A stretch of 27,628 bases of DNA from an uncultured Alistipes sp. (GCA_900546065.1 URBK01000028.1:1-27628), one strand, 5' to 3'; shown: positions 1 to 8,097, numbered from the stretch's first letter. Numbers and translations are program-made. Notes: generated from the letters alone by a model not told the origin.

Positions 1-48
1 CGAGATTCGCCTTAGTCTCGTGGGCTCGGAGATGTGTATAAGAGACAG
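1..48. other. Illumina Nextera adapter contamination with i7 index
   Basis: Not genomic. Bases 15-48 are the full Nextera read-2 transposase adapter: GTCTCGTGGGCTCGG followed by the 19-base mosaic end AGATGTGTATAAGAGACAG. Bases 7-14 (TCGCCTTA) equal the i7 index N701 as it is written in the primer, and bases 1-6 (CGAGAT) are the end of the P7 primer. Read on the minus strand this segment encodes the familiar artefact peptide LYTSPSPRD. It shows that base 49 is the edge of an untrimmed contig. The adapter and index match is from memory of the published oligonucleotides. Confidence 0.97.
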
Positions 49-650
49 GCATATTCTCGGTAACCATACCTCGAGGGGCACTCTATGAGTCCATCGTATC
101 TGATATAGCGCGCGAGGATGTCCGCCCTCATGCAGACACTACGGTAAAAGTTCTCTCGCCCGCATACCGCGTACTGGACAAACGCACGCCATTGCATAAA
201 AGCATCACCGTGACATTCGCCGCACCAGTCGAAAAGTCATTACAGGCACATACGACGATGGCGGCCGTTGCCGGTGACGGCTCGCTCTCGTACGTCGGCG
301 GCAAATATTCCGAAGGACACCTTACGGCACAGACATCGACTCTCGGCACATATTGTCTTGCGGCCGACGTGGCGCCGCCTACGATACGCCCGGCATTCAA
401 GGACGGCGAGGATTGCAGCACGCGCCGCACGATATCATTCCGCATAGCCGACAACTTCTCGGGCATAGCCACCTATACGGCCTCGATCGACGGACGCTGG
501 GTCGCCGTAGACTACTCTCCCAAGCATGCCCGCGCCACAATCGATATCGACGCCGAGGGGATCACGGGAGGCACGACGCACGCCGTCTCCTTCACGCTGA
601 CCGACAACTGCGGCAACCGTACCGTGTGGAAAGGCTCCATTGTAAGGTAA
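49..650 (+). CDS. C-terminal part of a secreted protein, probably an M23 family metallopeptidase (5' truncated)
   Basis: The reading frame (codons from base 51) is open from the adapter junction to TAA at 648-650, about 199 residues, with no start of its own needed; the beginning of the gene lies beyond the contig edge. The visible part looks like stacked beta-sandwich domains: an early segment VTIPRGALYES, a middle domain, and a last domain with SGIATYTASIDGRWVAVDY and FTLTDNCGNRTVWKGSIVR. This last pattern (a 'free domain' with I-D-G-x-W and a T-D-N-x-x-N ending) is typical of the C-terminus of Bacteroidales M23 peptidases carrying an N-terminal LytM domain. The peptidase domain itself is not in the window, so its catalytic residues cannot be checked. 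Another secreted beta-sandwich protein is the alternative. Confidence 0.7.
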
Positions 651-732
651 GGCATACGTACATCCGACACACATGCGGCATCGCGTCACCAGACGCGGTG
701 CCGTTTATTTTGCCATCGGCAAGATGAAAATA

Positions 733-763
733 TTGAACGTTCTGCAATTTTTTCATAAATTTG
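733..763 (+). promoter_or_regulatory. Bacteroidetes-type promoter for the GH92 genes
   Basis: A perfect -7 element TAAATTTG lies at 756-763, with TTG at 733-735 and a 20-base spacer, matching the Bacteroidetes sigma-ABfr pattern. The start of transcription would be near 770, leaving a leader of about 35 bases before the GH92 start at 805. Confidence 0.6.
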
Positions 764-804
764 AGCCTCGGGAAAAGACTATAACTTAAACTTCAATTCA
801 AAAT

Positions 805-3102
805 ATGCTAAAGAGGACACTATCGGCACTCGCATGCGCCATTGCCATGACATTATCCATGCCGGCCGCAGCGCAGAAGAGCGACTTTTCACCCGTCGAC
901 TACGTCAATCCGCTGGTCGGGACGCTCTCGACATTCGAGCTCTCGACGGGAAACACCTACCCCGCCATCGCCCGCCCGTGGGGAATGAACTTCTGGACTC
1001 CGCAAACGGGAGAGATGGGAAACGGCTGGCAATATGTCTATACCGACAATAAGATCCGCGGATTCAAGCAGACGCATCAGCCCAGCCCGTGGATCAACGA
1101 CTTCGGACAGTTCTCGATAATGCCCGTCGTAGGCGCACCCGTATTCGATCAGGACAAGCGCGCAAGCTGGTTCTCGCACAAGGGCGAAGTGGCCAAGGCA
1201 TACTATTACAAGGTCTACCTCGCCGAGCATGACGTCGTCACGGAGTTCGCTCCAACAGACCGCGCCGCCATCTTCCGATTCACATTCCCCGACTCGAAGG
1301 ATTCGTATGTGGTGGTTGACGCCTTCGACCGCGGATCGGCCGTCGAGATCGACAAGGCCAACAACCGAATCACGGGATACACTACGCGCAACAGCGGCGG
1401 CGTTCCCCGCAACTTCAAGAACTACTTTGTCATCGAGTTCGACAAGCCGTTCGAATATGTCGCCACCGTTGCCGACGGCCAGATCAACGAGGGTTCGCTC
1501 TCGCAGCAGGCAAACCATGCCGGCGCAATCATAGGTTTCGCAACCCGCAAGGGCGAGAAGGTTAACGCCCGCGTAGCCTCGTCGTTCATAAGCCCCGAGC
1601 AGGCGCTTACGAACCTCAAGGAGTTGGGCGACGACACGCTCGAGGAGGTGGCCGAGAAGGGCCGCAAGGCATGGAACGAGGTGTTGGGCCGTGTAGAGGT
1701 CAGCGGCGGCGACCTCGACCAGATGCGCACCTTCTACTCGTGCCTCTACCGTTCGACGCTCTTTCCACACAAGTTCTACGAGGTGAGCGATACGGGCGAC
1801 ATAATCCATTACAGTCCCGAGAAGGGTACCGTCGAGAAAGGTTACTACTATACTGGAACGGGATTCTGGGACACGTTCCGCTGCCTCTTCCCGCTGCTCA
1901 ACCTGTTATATCCGTCGGAGAACCTCAAGATGCAGGAGGGCCTTTTGAACGTCTACCGCGAGAGCGGCTTCTTCCCCGAGTGGGCAAGCCCCGGACACCG
2001 CGGCTGCATGATAGGCAACAACTCGGCTTCGGTTTTGGTCGATGCCTATCTGAAAGGTGTCAAGGTCGAGGATCCGGAGACTCTCTACGAGGGCCTGATC
2101 CACGGCGCAAACAACGTACACCCGCGCATCGGCTCGACGGGCCGCACCGGATACCAATACTACAACGAACTCGGATATGTCCCCTATGACGTGGGCATCA
2201 ACGAGAACGTGGCCCGCACGCTCGAATATGCCTACAATGACTGGTGCATCTACCGCATGGGCAAGGCTCTGGGCCGCGACAAGCAGCAGACCGATCTCTA
2301 TGCCAAGCGAGCAATGAACTACCTCAACGTCTTCGATCCCGAGACCCGTCTGATGCGCGGCCGCAACAAGAACGGCGACTTCATGAAGCCCTTCTCGCCG
2401 CTCAAGTGGGGCGACGCCTTCACCGAGGGCAACAGCTGGCACTACACGTGGTCGGTATTCCACGACCCGCAGGGTCTTATCGACCTTATGGGCGGTGACG
2501 AGGCGTTCGTATCGATGCTCGACTCGGTCTTCATCGTACCGCCCGCATACGACGACAGCTACTACGGCGGAACCATACACGAGATACGCGAGATGACGGT
2601 CATGAACATGGGCAACTACGCCCACGGCAACCAGCCCATACAGCACATGATCTATCTCTACGACTATGCCGGCCAGCCGTGGAAGGCGCAATACTGGCTG
2701 CGCGAGGTGATGAACCGACTCTATTCGGCCACACCCGACGGATATTGCGGCGACGAGGATAACGGTCAGACCTCGGCTTGGTACGTATTCTCGGCATTGG
2801 GATTCTATCCCGTATGTCCGGGAACAGACCAGTATGTCATGGGCGCTCCGCTGTTCAAGAAGGCGGTGCTGCACCTCGAAAACGGCAAGACTTTCGAGAT
2901 CGACGCCCCCGACAACAGTTCGGACAACCGTTACATCGATGCCATGACTGTTGACGGTAAGCGCTATACGCACAACTACATCACCCACGGACAGATCATG
3001 CAGGGCGGAAAGATGGAGGTCGAGATGAGCGACAAGCCGAACACCCGCCGCGGTACGGCCCGCAGTGACCGTCCATACTCGTTCTCGAACGAAAAACATT
3101 AA
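805..3102 (+). CDS. GH92 exo-alpha-mannosidase, predicted alpha-1,2-specific
   Basis: A 765-residue secreted glycoside hydrolase of family 92, a calcium-dependent inverting exo-alpha-mannosidase. Residues 1-23 are a Sec signal peptide ending in AAA before Gln24. Residues 28-270 form the N-terminal beta-sandwich; the rest is the (alpha/alpha)6 barrel. I aligned motifs to my recollection of B. thetaiotaomicron BT3990 and found a constant offset of +8: general acid Glu541 (in FTEGNSWHY), catalytic-base region Asp650 and Asp652 (in GDEDNGQTSAWY), and the +1-subsite trio Trp96, His592 and Glu593 that marks alpha-1,2-mannosidases. All are present, so the enzyme should be active and prefer alpha-1,2-linked mannose. 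Start ATG at 805 gives the signal peptide directly. The next GH92 gene begins 13 bases after the stop, so the two are probably one transcript. Confidence 0.93.
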   Translation: MLKRTLSALACAIAMTLSMPAAAQKSDFSPVDYVNPLVGTLSTFELSTGNTYPAIARPWGMNFWTPQTGEMGNGWQYVYTDNKIRGFKQTHQPSPWINDFGQFSIMPVVGAPVFDQDKRASWFSHKGEVAKAYYYKVYLAEHDVVTEFAPTDRAAIFRFTFPDSKDSYVVVDAFDRGSAVEIDKANNRITGYTTRNSGGVPRNFKNYFVIEFDKPFEYVATVADGQINEGSLSQQANHAGAIIGFATRKGEKVNARVASSFISPEQALTNLKELGDDTLEEVAEKGRKAWNEVLGRVEVSGGDLDQMRTFYSCLYRSTLFPHKFYEVSDTGDIIHYSPEKGTVEKGYYYTGTGFWDTFRCLFPLLNLLYPSENLKMQEGLLNVYRESGFFPEWASPGHRGCMIGNNSASVLVDAYLKGVKVEDPETLYEGLIHGANNVHPRIGSTGRTGYQYYNELGYVPYDVGINENVARTLEYAYNDWCIYRMGKALGRDKQQTDLYAKRAMNYLNVFDPETRLMRGRNKNGDFMKPFSPLKWGDAFTEGNSWHYTWSVFHDPQGLIDLMGGDEAFVSMLDSVFIVPPAYDDSYYGGTIHEIREMTVMNMGNYAHGNQPIQHMIYLYDYAGQPWKAQYWLREVMNRLYSATPDGYCGDEDNGQTSAWYVFSALGFYPVCPGTDQYVMGAPLFKKAVLHLENGKTFEIDAPDNSSDNRYIDAMTVDGKRYTHNYITHGQIMQGGKMEVEMSDKPNTRRGTARSDRPYSFSNEKH

Positions 3103-3115
3103 ACGGCACGCAGCC

Positions 3116-5359
3116 ATGAAAGCTTTAGCATCAATATGCGCCGCGACGACGGCTCTTGCCGTCGTCGCATGCGGCGGTAGCGGGGATTACGTCTCCAATG
3201 TCGACCCATATATAGGTTCGGGCGGCCACGGGCATGTCTTCGTCGGGGCGAACGTCCCCAACGGCATGATACAGGTCGGCCCCCAGAACATACACAAGGG
3301 GTGGGACTGGTGTTCGGGGTACCACTACTCGGACAGCATCGTCATCGGCTTTACGCATACGCATCTAAGCGGCACGGGCTGCGCCGATCTGGGTGACATA
3401 CTCCTTATGCCCTACACGGGAGATGTGCGCACGTCGCGCGGCTCGCAGGAGGATATCTCGGGATCATGCTCGTCATATTACTCTCACGATAACGAGACCG
3501 TACGTCCGGGATACTACTCCCTGACGATGGACAACGGCATCGGCGTCGAGCTCACGGCCACCGAGCGCGTGGCGCTGCACCGATACACCTACCCCGCCGG
3601 TCAGACGCCCCGCCTTCTGATAAACCTTCATGAGGGCAACGGCGACACCGCCTACGAGACCTCTCTTACGAAGGTCGACGACTACACCATCGAGGGTTAT
3701 CGTTTCTCGAGCGGGTGGAGCCGGCACAAGGTATATTTCTGCCTGCGCACCGAGCAGCCCATAGCCTCGATAGCACTATTCGAGGGCGACACCCCCGCTG
3801 CCGACAATTCGGAGACCATCACCGGCCGCGGCGTCAAGGGTGTTGTCACCTTCGCAGACGACCCGACGCAGGTCGCCCTGCGTGTGGCCATATCGTCCGT
3901 AAGCTGCCAGAACGCACGCCTCAACATGGATGCAGAGACCGACGGGTTCCAATTCGCAAAGGTCGAACGTCAGGCCACGGACAAGTGGAACCGGCGTCTG
4001 TCGCAGATCAAGGTCGAGGGCGGCGACCCGCGCACCGAGAAGATATTCTACACGGCCCTGTATCACGCAATGATCGCCCCGACGATCTACTGCGACGTCA
4101 ACGGCCAGTATCGCGGCATCGACGACAAGGTACGCACCGCCGACGGCTGGACCAACTACTCGTGCTTCTCGCTCTGGGATACATACCGCACCCTCAACCC
4201 GCTGCTCACGATCCTATCGCCATCGATGGTAAACGACATCGTACGTTCGTTCCTCAGCATATACGACGAGCAGGGCAAACTCCCAATCTGGACGCTCGTC
4301 GGCGGCGAGACGAACTGCATGCCGGGGTACAGTTCCGTCCCCATCATCGCCGACGCCTACCTGAAGGGTATTCGCGGCTATGACGCCGGGAAGGCCCTCG
4401 ATGCGATGGTCGCAACGGCGACAAATCCCGCACAGAACGGTGTGCCCTATCTGCTCGAGAAGGGTTACATCCCTTGCGACAAGGTGCATGAGGCCACGTC
4501 GATAGCATTGGAATATGCCGCCGACGACTGGGGTACGGCACTCATGGCAAAGGAGATGGGACGCACGGATCTATATGAGGAGTACATGCGCCGCGGCCAC
4601 GCCTACGAGACCTATTTCGACCGCACGCTCAACTACATCCGTCCCAAGATAGACGACGGCTCGTGGCGTACGCCATACGACCCGTTCAAGTCGGTGCACA
4701 GCGTCGGAGACTTCACCGAGGGCACGGGCTGGCAATACACCTTCTTCGTACCGCAACATCCCGAAGGCCTGATAGCCCTTATGGGCGGCGACGATGCCTT
4801 CGTAACCAAACTCGACTCGCTCTTCTCGGTCGAGGGAGACATGGGTGCCGAAGCCTCGAGCGACATAAGCGGTCTGATAGGTCAATACGCCCACGGCAAC
4901 GAACCGAGCCACCATGTGGCCTATCTCTACCCCTACGCAGGCCAGCAGTGGAAGACGGCCGAAAAGGTGCGTTACATCGACCGCGAATTCTATACCGACA
5001 GCCCCGACGGCATCATAGGCAACGAGGACTGCGGCCAGATGTCGGCTTGGTACATTATGTCGGCAATGGGATTCTATCAGGTGAACCCCTCGAACGGCGT
5101 ATTCGTATTCGGGTCGCCACTCTTCCCCAGTTTCACGTTACGTCTGGAGAACGGCCGAAGCTTCACCGTCACGGCCGAAGGCAACAGCGATACCAATATA
5201 TACATACAGTCGGCTACGCTCAACGGCCAGCCGTATGAAAAGTCATACATCACGTATGACGACATCATGGCGGGCGGCGAGCTGCACTTCGTCATGGGCG
5301 ACAAACCCAACAAGTCATTCGGCGCCGCACCCGAATCCCGCCCCGTCAGCGCACAATAG
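3116..5359 (+). CDS. GH92 exo-alpha-mannosidase lipoprotein, linkage different from its neighbour
   Basis: A 747-residue second GH92 enzyme. I chose ATG 3116 over an upstream in-frame start because it gives a clean lipoprotein signal (VVAC, Cys19 followed by GGSGDY), so the enzyme is probably lipid-anchored, possibly at the surface. General acid Glu535 sits in DFTEGTGWQY, and GNEDCGQMSAWY (636-647) and HGNEPSHH are intact. It lacks the alpha-1,2 trio of the preceding gene: the N-terminal segment reads THTHLSGTGCADLG instead of carrying the Trp, and the His-Glu pair is replaced by a stretch around EASSDISG. It therefore probably attacks another linkage (alpha-1,3, -1,4 or -1,6); which one cannot be read from sequence. 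At the first catalytic-base position it has Asn636 where the neighbour has Asp650; Asp638 is kept. It follows the first GH92 by 13 bases. Confidence 0.92.
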   Translation: MKALASICAATTALAVVACGGSGDYVSNVDPYIGSGGHGHVFVGANVPNGMIQVGPQNIHKGWDWCSGYHYSDSIVIGFTHTHLSGTGCADLGDILLMPYTGDVRTSRGSQEDISGSCSSYYSHDNETVRPGYYSLTMDNGIGVELTATERVALHRYTYPAGQTPRLLINLHEGNGDTAYETSLTKVDDYTIEGYRFSSGWSRHKVYFCLRTEQPIASIALFEGDTPAADNSETITGRGVKGVVTFADDPTQVALRVAISSVSCQNARLNMDAETDGFQFAKVERQATDKWNRRLSQIKVEGGDPRTEKIFYTALYHAMIAPTIYCDVNGQYRGIDDKVRTADGWTNYSCFSLWDTYRTLNPLLTILSPSMVNDIVRSFLSIYDEQGKLPIWTLVGGETNCMPGYSSVPIIADAYLKGIRGYDAGKALDAMVATATNPAQNGVPYLLEKGYIPCDKVHEATSIALEYAADDWGTALMAKEMGRTDLYEEYMRRGHAYETYFDRTLNYIRPKIDDGSWRTPYDPFKSVHSVGDFTEGTGWQYTFFVPQHPEGLIALMGGDDAFVTKLDSLFSVEGDMGAEASSDISGLIGQYAHGNEPSHHVAYLYPYAGQQWKTAEKVRYIDREFYTDSPDGIIGNEDCGQMSAWYIMSAMGFYQVNPSNGVFVFGSPLFPSFTLRLENGRSFTVTAEGNSDTNIYIQSATLNGQPYEKSYITYDDIMAGGELHFVMGDKPNKSFGAAPESRPVSAQ

Positions 5360-5380
5360 TCCGCCACGTCACAATAACAA

Positions 5381-5416
5381 ACATGCGGGGCCTTCATAAT
5401 CGAAGGCCCCGCATGT
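5381..5416. terminator. Bidirectional terminator between convergent genes
   Basis: A perfect 15-bp inverted repeat (5381-5395 with 5402-5416) around the 6-base loop ATAATC, with a GC-rich core GCGGGGCC. It lies 21 bases after the GH92 stop and 27 bases past the end of the convergent minus-strand gene, so it can serve both. The T-tract is poor on the plus side and moderate on the minus side. Confidence 0.75.
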
Positions 5417-5443
5417 TGTGTCAGAGATAACGGCAATAGTGTA

Positions 5444-6817
5444 TCATCTGTGGTCGTCCTCACCGCCGCGTACCTCGCACTGAGGGCTGCTGCCGAAAAC
5501 ACGGAAGCGATACGGGAATTCGGTCTCTAAATCCATACGGTGCGATGTCGGGGCAGCCATAACGACAAGCCACAAATATGCCAGCTCCTCACCCTCGGGA
5601 ACGGTAAATGCGGCAAAGTTGTGCAGACCCGTAACCACGCACGAGAAATCGTTGTGCGGCATCAGTGAAGCGCTCGACCGCGGCGGATAGACAGCCGTAC
5701 CGTCCTTGCGCACGCCTACAAGTCCGAAACGCCAGCCACTGTATGTCGGGTCGGACTCGTCGGCCATGCCTTCAAACTCAACCCACACCGTGCGGCCCGC
5801 CTCAGGGACCGAGAGTCGTATGCCGTTATATCCGTATTGCCGCGGCGTGAGTTCGGGAGCTATCGCATACCACCCATCCTCCTGCGCCACCACGGCACTC
5901 GCGTGACGGTTGGCATACGGCGCGGCGTTCGCACGCACACGAGGCAGATCGTATGTCATAAAGCGGCGGCAGGCGTCGAACATCTCGTCACAGAAACGGT
6001 GTTGCGACATACCCTGCATATGTTTATATACCTCGACCATGTCGGGGCTGTGGTGCGCGGCCCGCCACAGGCGCCCGATCACCGGCTTGCCGTAGCGCGA
6101 CGACCAGTACTCGAGCACATAGGGCGAATGGTACATGTTCGCCGGATCGGCAAACGCAAGGTGCGTCTGCCGCATGAAGTCGTGCCAATGGTACTCCTCA
6201 TCCTTGATCCAGTCGGGATTCACCTGCCACAACATCCACTGCGAGGTCATCTCGTAGGCCGAGCCGCCGCCGAAACCGCTGCCGCTGTCGATCGAGAGCT
6301 GAAACTGGAATGCGTGACCCAGTTCGTGCGCTATGCAGTTGAGCTTCTCGTCGCGCACGCGGGCCGGCGTCACCCACAACGCCCCGATGGCATCACCTAC
6401 GCTGCCGCCGTAGGCCGTATCGTCGAGTACGTAGTTGAGCATGCACATCATAAGATAGCGGTCGGCATTCGATCCTTCGTCGAGGAACTTCAACGTATCG
6501 CGGTAATAGGCATAGAACTCTTCGCACTTGTCGAGGACGTGCTGCGGGTCGCACGTCATGTCGCGTCCGGCGAGCGCAGGCGCCGTGCGCGGATCGTCGC
6601 CGAAGCCGCGGTCCCACAGCAGCATGAAGTTATCCGAGCGGATAGACCGCCGCCACGAATAACGCGACGCCTCATCCGAGGGGTCGCCGCCATCCCACAC
6701 GATACTTTCGCACACCTGCTTTCCGCCGCCGTCGGCCGCAGTCTGCGCCGACACGTGTGCCGACAACGCTGCCGAAACACACGAAGCGAAAAATACGGTT
6801 TTTACAAATTGTTTCAT
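5444..6817 (-). CDS. Secreted DUF6055 family protein, putative zinc metallopeptidase
   Basis: A 457-residue protein with a signal peptide (residues 1-24, ending HVSAQ). The N-terminal half has the hallmarks of the DUF6055 family as I know it: SDNFMLLWDRGFGDDPR, a LDKCEEFYAYYRDTLKF helix, and GALWVTPAR leading to the zincin motif HELGH (His164, Glu165, His168). Glu189 in YEMTSQW follows 21 residues later and could be the third zinc ligand, as in gluzincins; this is inference. The C-terminal third (about 330-457) looks like a beta-sandwich, possibly carbohydrate-binding. It converges on the GH92 pair and has its own promoter, so co-function in glycoprotein breakdown is only suggested by position. 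No substrate is known to me for this family. Confidence 0.75.
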   Translation of the reverse strand: MKQFVKTVFFASCVSAALSAHVSAQTAADGGGKQVCESIVWDGGDPSDEASRYSWRRSIRSDNFMLLWDRGFGDDPRTAPALAGRDMTCDPQHVLDKCEEFYAYYRDTLKFLDEGSNADRYLMMCMLNYVLDDTAYGGSVGDAIGALWVTPARVRDEKLNCIAHELGHAFQFQLSIDSGSGFGGGSAYEMTSQWMLWQVNPDWIKDEEYHWHDFMRQTHLAFADPANMYHSPYVLEYWSSRYGKPVIGRLWRAAHHSPDMVEVYKHMQGMSQHRFCDEMFDACRRFMTYDLPRVRANAAPYANRHASAVVAQEDGWYAIAPELTPRQYGYNGIRLSVPEAGRTVWVEFEGMADESDPTYSGWRFGLVGVRKDGTAVYPPRSSASLMPHNDFSCVVTGLHNFAAFTVPEGEELAYLWLVVMAAPTSHRMDLETEFPYRFRVFGSSPQCEVRGGEDDHR

Positions 6818-6846
6818 ATTGTTACTTTATTCGATCTCTTTTATTG

Positions 6847-6878
6847 CAAATATAATACACGACCGACAGATTTACAAA
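6847..6878 (-). promoter_or_regulatory. Promoter of the DUF6055 gene
   Basis: On the minus strand the -7 element reads TATATTTG (plus-strand 6847-6854) and a TTTG -33 element lies at 6875-6878, with a 20-base spacer. This is a near-ideal Bacteroidetes promoter about 30 bases upstream of the start codon. Confidence 0.65.
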
Positions 6879-7079
6879 CACTTTCACAGGTATCTGACCA
6901 CGGCAACGACCTCCCTGCCCAAAAATCGAACCTCCGACAAAACCGACCGACTCATACCATCACCACGGCGAAAGCCACTACGGCATCCAAACTGCCCGAC
7001 GCATGATACAAAAATGCATATTCATACATAAAAATCAATCCATGACGGCCGCAACGGAACCATATTATACTTTTTTATA

Positions 7080-7087
7080 TATCTTTG
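7080..7087 (+). promoter_or_regulatory. Probable -7 element for the SRPBCC gene
   Basis: TATCTTTG fits TAnnTTTG exactly and lies 38 bases before the start codon at 7125. No clear TTG is found at the -33 distance, so the call rests on the -7 box alone. Confidence 0.45.
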
Positions 7088-7124
7088 TGGCCTATAATTT
7101 AGGTTATTACGCAATTCAATCACA

Positions 7125-7544
7125 ATGGGACTCGAAAAGTACGAATCAAAACAGCAGCAGATATTCAAACCCGCTGCATCCATATACCCCTTCATCAGCC
7201 GCTTCGACATGCTCACGCCTGCCCTCAAGGACAAGGTCGAAGAGTGGAGCGCCACGGAAGATACATGCTCGTTCAAGGTTAAAGGTTTCACTTTGAAACT
7301 GCGCATAGCCGAACGCGCCGAAAACCGACACGTCAAAATCACCGGCGACGGCGAGGACGGCCTGCCCGTCGATTTCGCATTTTGGATACAGCTGCATCAG
7401 GTCTCGGACAACGATACACGTATGCGTCTGGTCCTGCATGCCAATCTGAACATGGTTATGCGCATGATGATCGGAGGCAAAATCCAAGGCGGACTCGACA
7501 ATGCCGTCGAGGGTCTGGCTACGGCTTTCAATCAGATGCCTTGA
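7125..7544 (+). CDS. SRPBCC (START-like) family small protein
   Basis: A 139-residue cytosolic protein without signal peptide or membrane segment. The pattern of an N-terminal strand, helices (SIYPFISRFDMLTPALKDKV), several beta strands and a long C-terminal helix (IQGGLDNAVEGLATAFNQMP) fits the polyketide cyclase/START-like SRPBCC fold. The central FAFWIQLHQV and the RLVLHANLNMVMRMM stretch resemble Bacteroidales homologues of this length. Such proteins bind hydrophobic ligands, but the ligand of this one is unknown. It sits 151 bases before HU, which has its own promoter, so it is probably a single-gene transcript. Confidence 0.75.
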   Translation: MGLEKYESKQQQIFKPAASIYPFISRFDMLTPALKDKVEEWSATEDTCSFKVKGFTLKLRIAERAENRHVKITGDGEDGLPVDFAFWIQLHQVSDNDTRMRLVLHANLNMVMRMMIGGKIQGGLDNAVEGLATAFNQMP

Positions 7545-7619
7545 CATACAACCATCTTTTGCAAGGTTTTTGCAGCCCCCGACACAAAGTCGCTTTACGA
7601 AAAAAAACCTTTACATTAA

Positions 7620-7650
7620 TTTGATTATCATTAAAAATGTAGTACATTTG
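7620..7650 (+). promoter_or_regulatory. Promoter of the HU gene
   Basis: TTTG at 7620-7623 and TACATTTG at 7643-7650 with a 19-base spacer match the Bacteroidetes promoter consensus fully. The predicted leader is about 40 bases, very A/T-rich, without a Shine-Dalgarno sequence. Confidence 0.7.
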
Positions 7651-7695
7651 CAGACACAAAGTAACCAGATGTTAAATTACAAATAACTAATTGCT

Positions 7696-7968
7696 ATGAC
7701 TAAGGCTGATATCGTAAATGAAATTGCCAAAAGTACCGGCGTCGAGAAGGTATTGGTTCAGACCATTGTCGAGGCGTTCATGGAGAACGTCAGGAACTCT
7801 CTGATCGACAATAACAACGTCTATCTGCGCGGTTTCGGAAGTTTCATCATCAAGAAGCGCGCTCAGAAGGTGGCCCGCAATATTTCGAAAAATACGACCA
7901 TCACCATCCCAGAGCACAATATCCCTGCTTTCAAGCCCTCTAAGAGTTTCGTGGCAAAGGTAAAGTAA
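7696..7968 (+). CDS. HU/IHF-family DNA-binding protein
   Basis: A 90-residue nucleoid protein that bends and compacts DNA as a dimer. The whole family length is present: helical dimer body (1-45), then RGFGSFIIKKRAQ (45-57) leading into the DNA-binding beta-arm, and the closing IPAFKPSKSF (76-85). The arm tip reads Arg61-Asn62-Ile63 where classical HU/IHF proteins have Arg-Asn-Pro; the intercalating proline is therefore absent, which I recall as usual for this Bacteroidetes HU subgroup. It has a strong promoter directly upstream and is followed after 39 bases by the small basic COX24-like gene and then rng, so the three may be partly cotranscribed. Confidence 0.95.
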   Translation: MTKADIVNEIAKSTGVEKVLVQTIVEAFMENVRNSLIDNNNVYLRGFGSFIIKKRAQKVARNISKNTTITIPEHNIPAFKPSKSFVAKVK

Positions 7969-8007
7969 ACACGTTTCGAGACATTTCTCACTAAAACATT
8001 ATAAACT

Positions 8008-8097
8008 ATGCCAAACGGAAAGAAGCACAAGCGTCACAAGATGGCTACGCACAAGCGCAAAAAGCGTCTTCGCAAGAACCGTCATAAGAAAAAGTAA
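8008..8097 (+). CDS. AURKAIP1/COX24 domain small basic protein (mS38-like, probably ribosomal)
   Basis: A 29-residue protein, ATG 8008 to TAA 8095-8097, starting MPNGKKHKRHKMATHKRKK. Twenty of 29 residues are Lys, Arg or His. The MPNGKKxKRHKxATHKRKKR pattern is the signature of the tiny Bacteroidetes proteins annotated with the AURKAIP1/COX24 (DUF1713) domain, which is shared with mitochondrial ribosomal protein mS38. A structural role on the ribosome is therefore likely, but this is inference from the domain. It lies between HU and rng, 39 bases after the HU stop, with an A-rich upstream region and no Shine-Dalgarno. It is short enough to be missed by gene finders. Confidence 0.85.
   Translation: MPNGKKHKRHKMATHKRKKRLRKNRHKKK

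Larger units (their letters stand above)
6818..7124. other. Divergent intergenic region
   Basis: This 307-base AT-rich gap separates the divergent DUF6055 and SRPBCC genes. It holds one promoter facing each way. Short open frames inside it show no family signature, and I see no RNA gene. Confidence 0.6.

Noticed and set aside
12..197. Minus-strand 61-residue frame ending in LYTSPSPRD
   Set aside because: Its C-terminal end is translated Nextera adapter and the rest is antisense to the partial secreted protein.
2620..2637. Gln610 (HGNQP) in the first GH92 as a lost catalytic acid, implying a mannose-1-phosphate uncapping enzyme
   Set aside because: The spacing to BT3990 residues places the general acid at Glu541 in FTEGNSWHY, which is intact. 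The Gln/Glu in HGN(Q/E)P is a different position.
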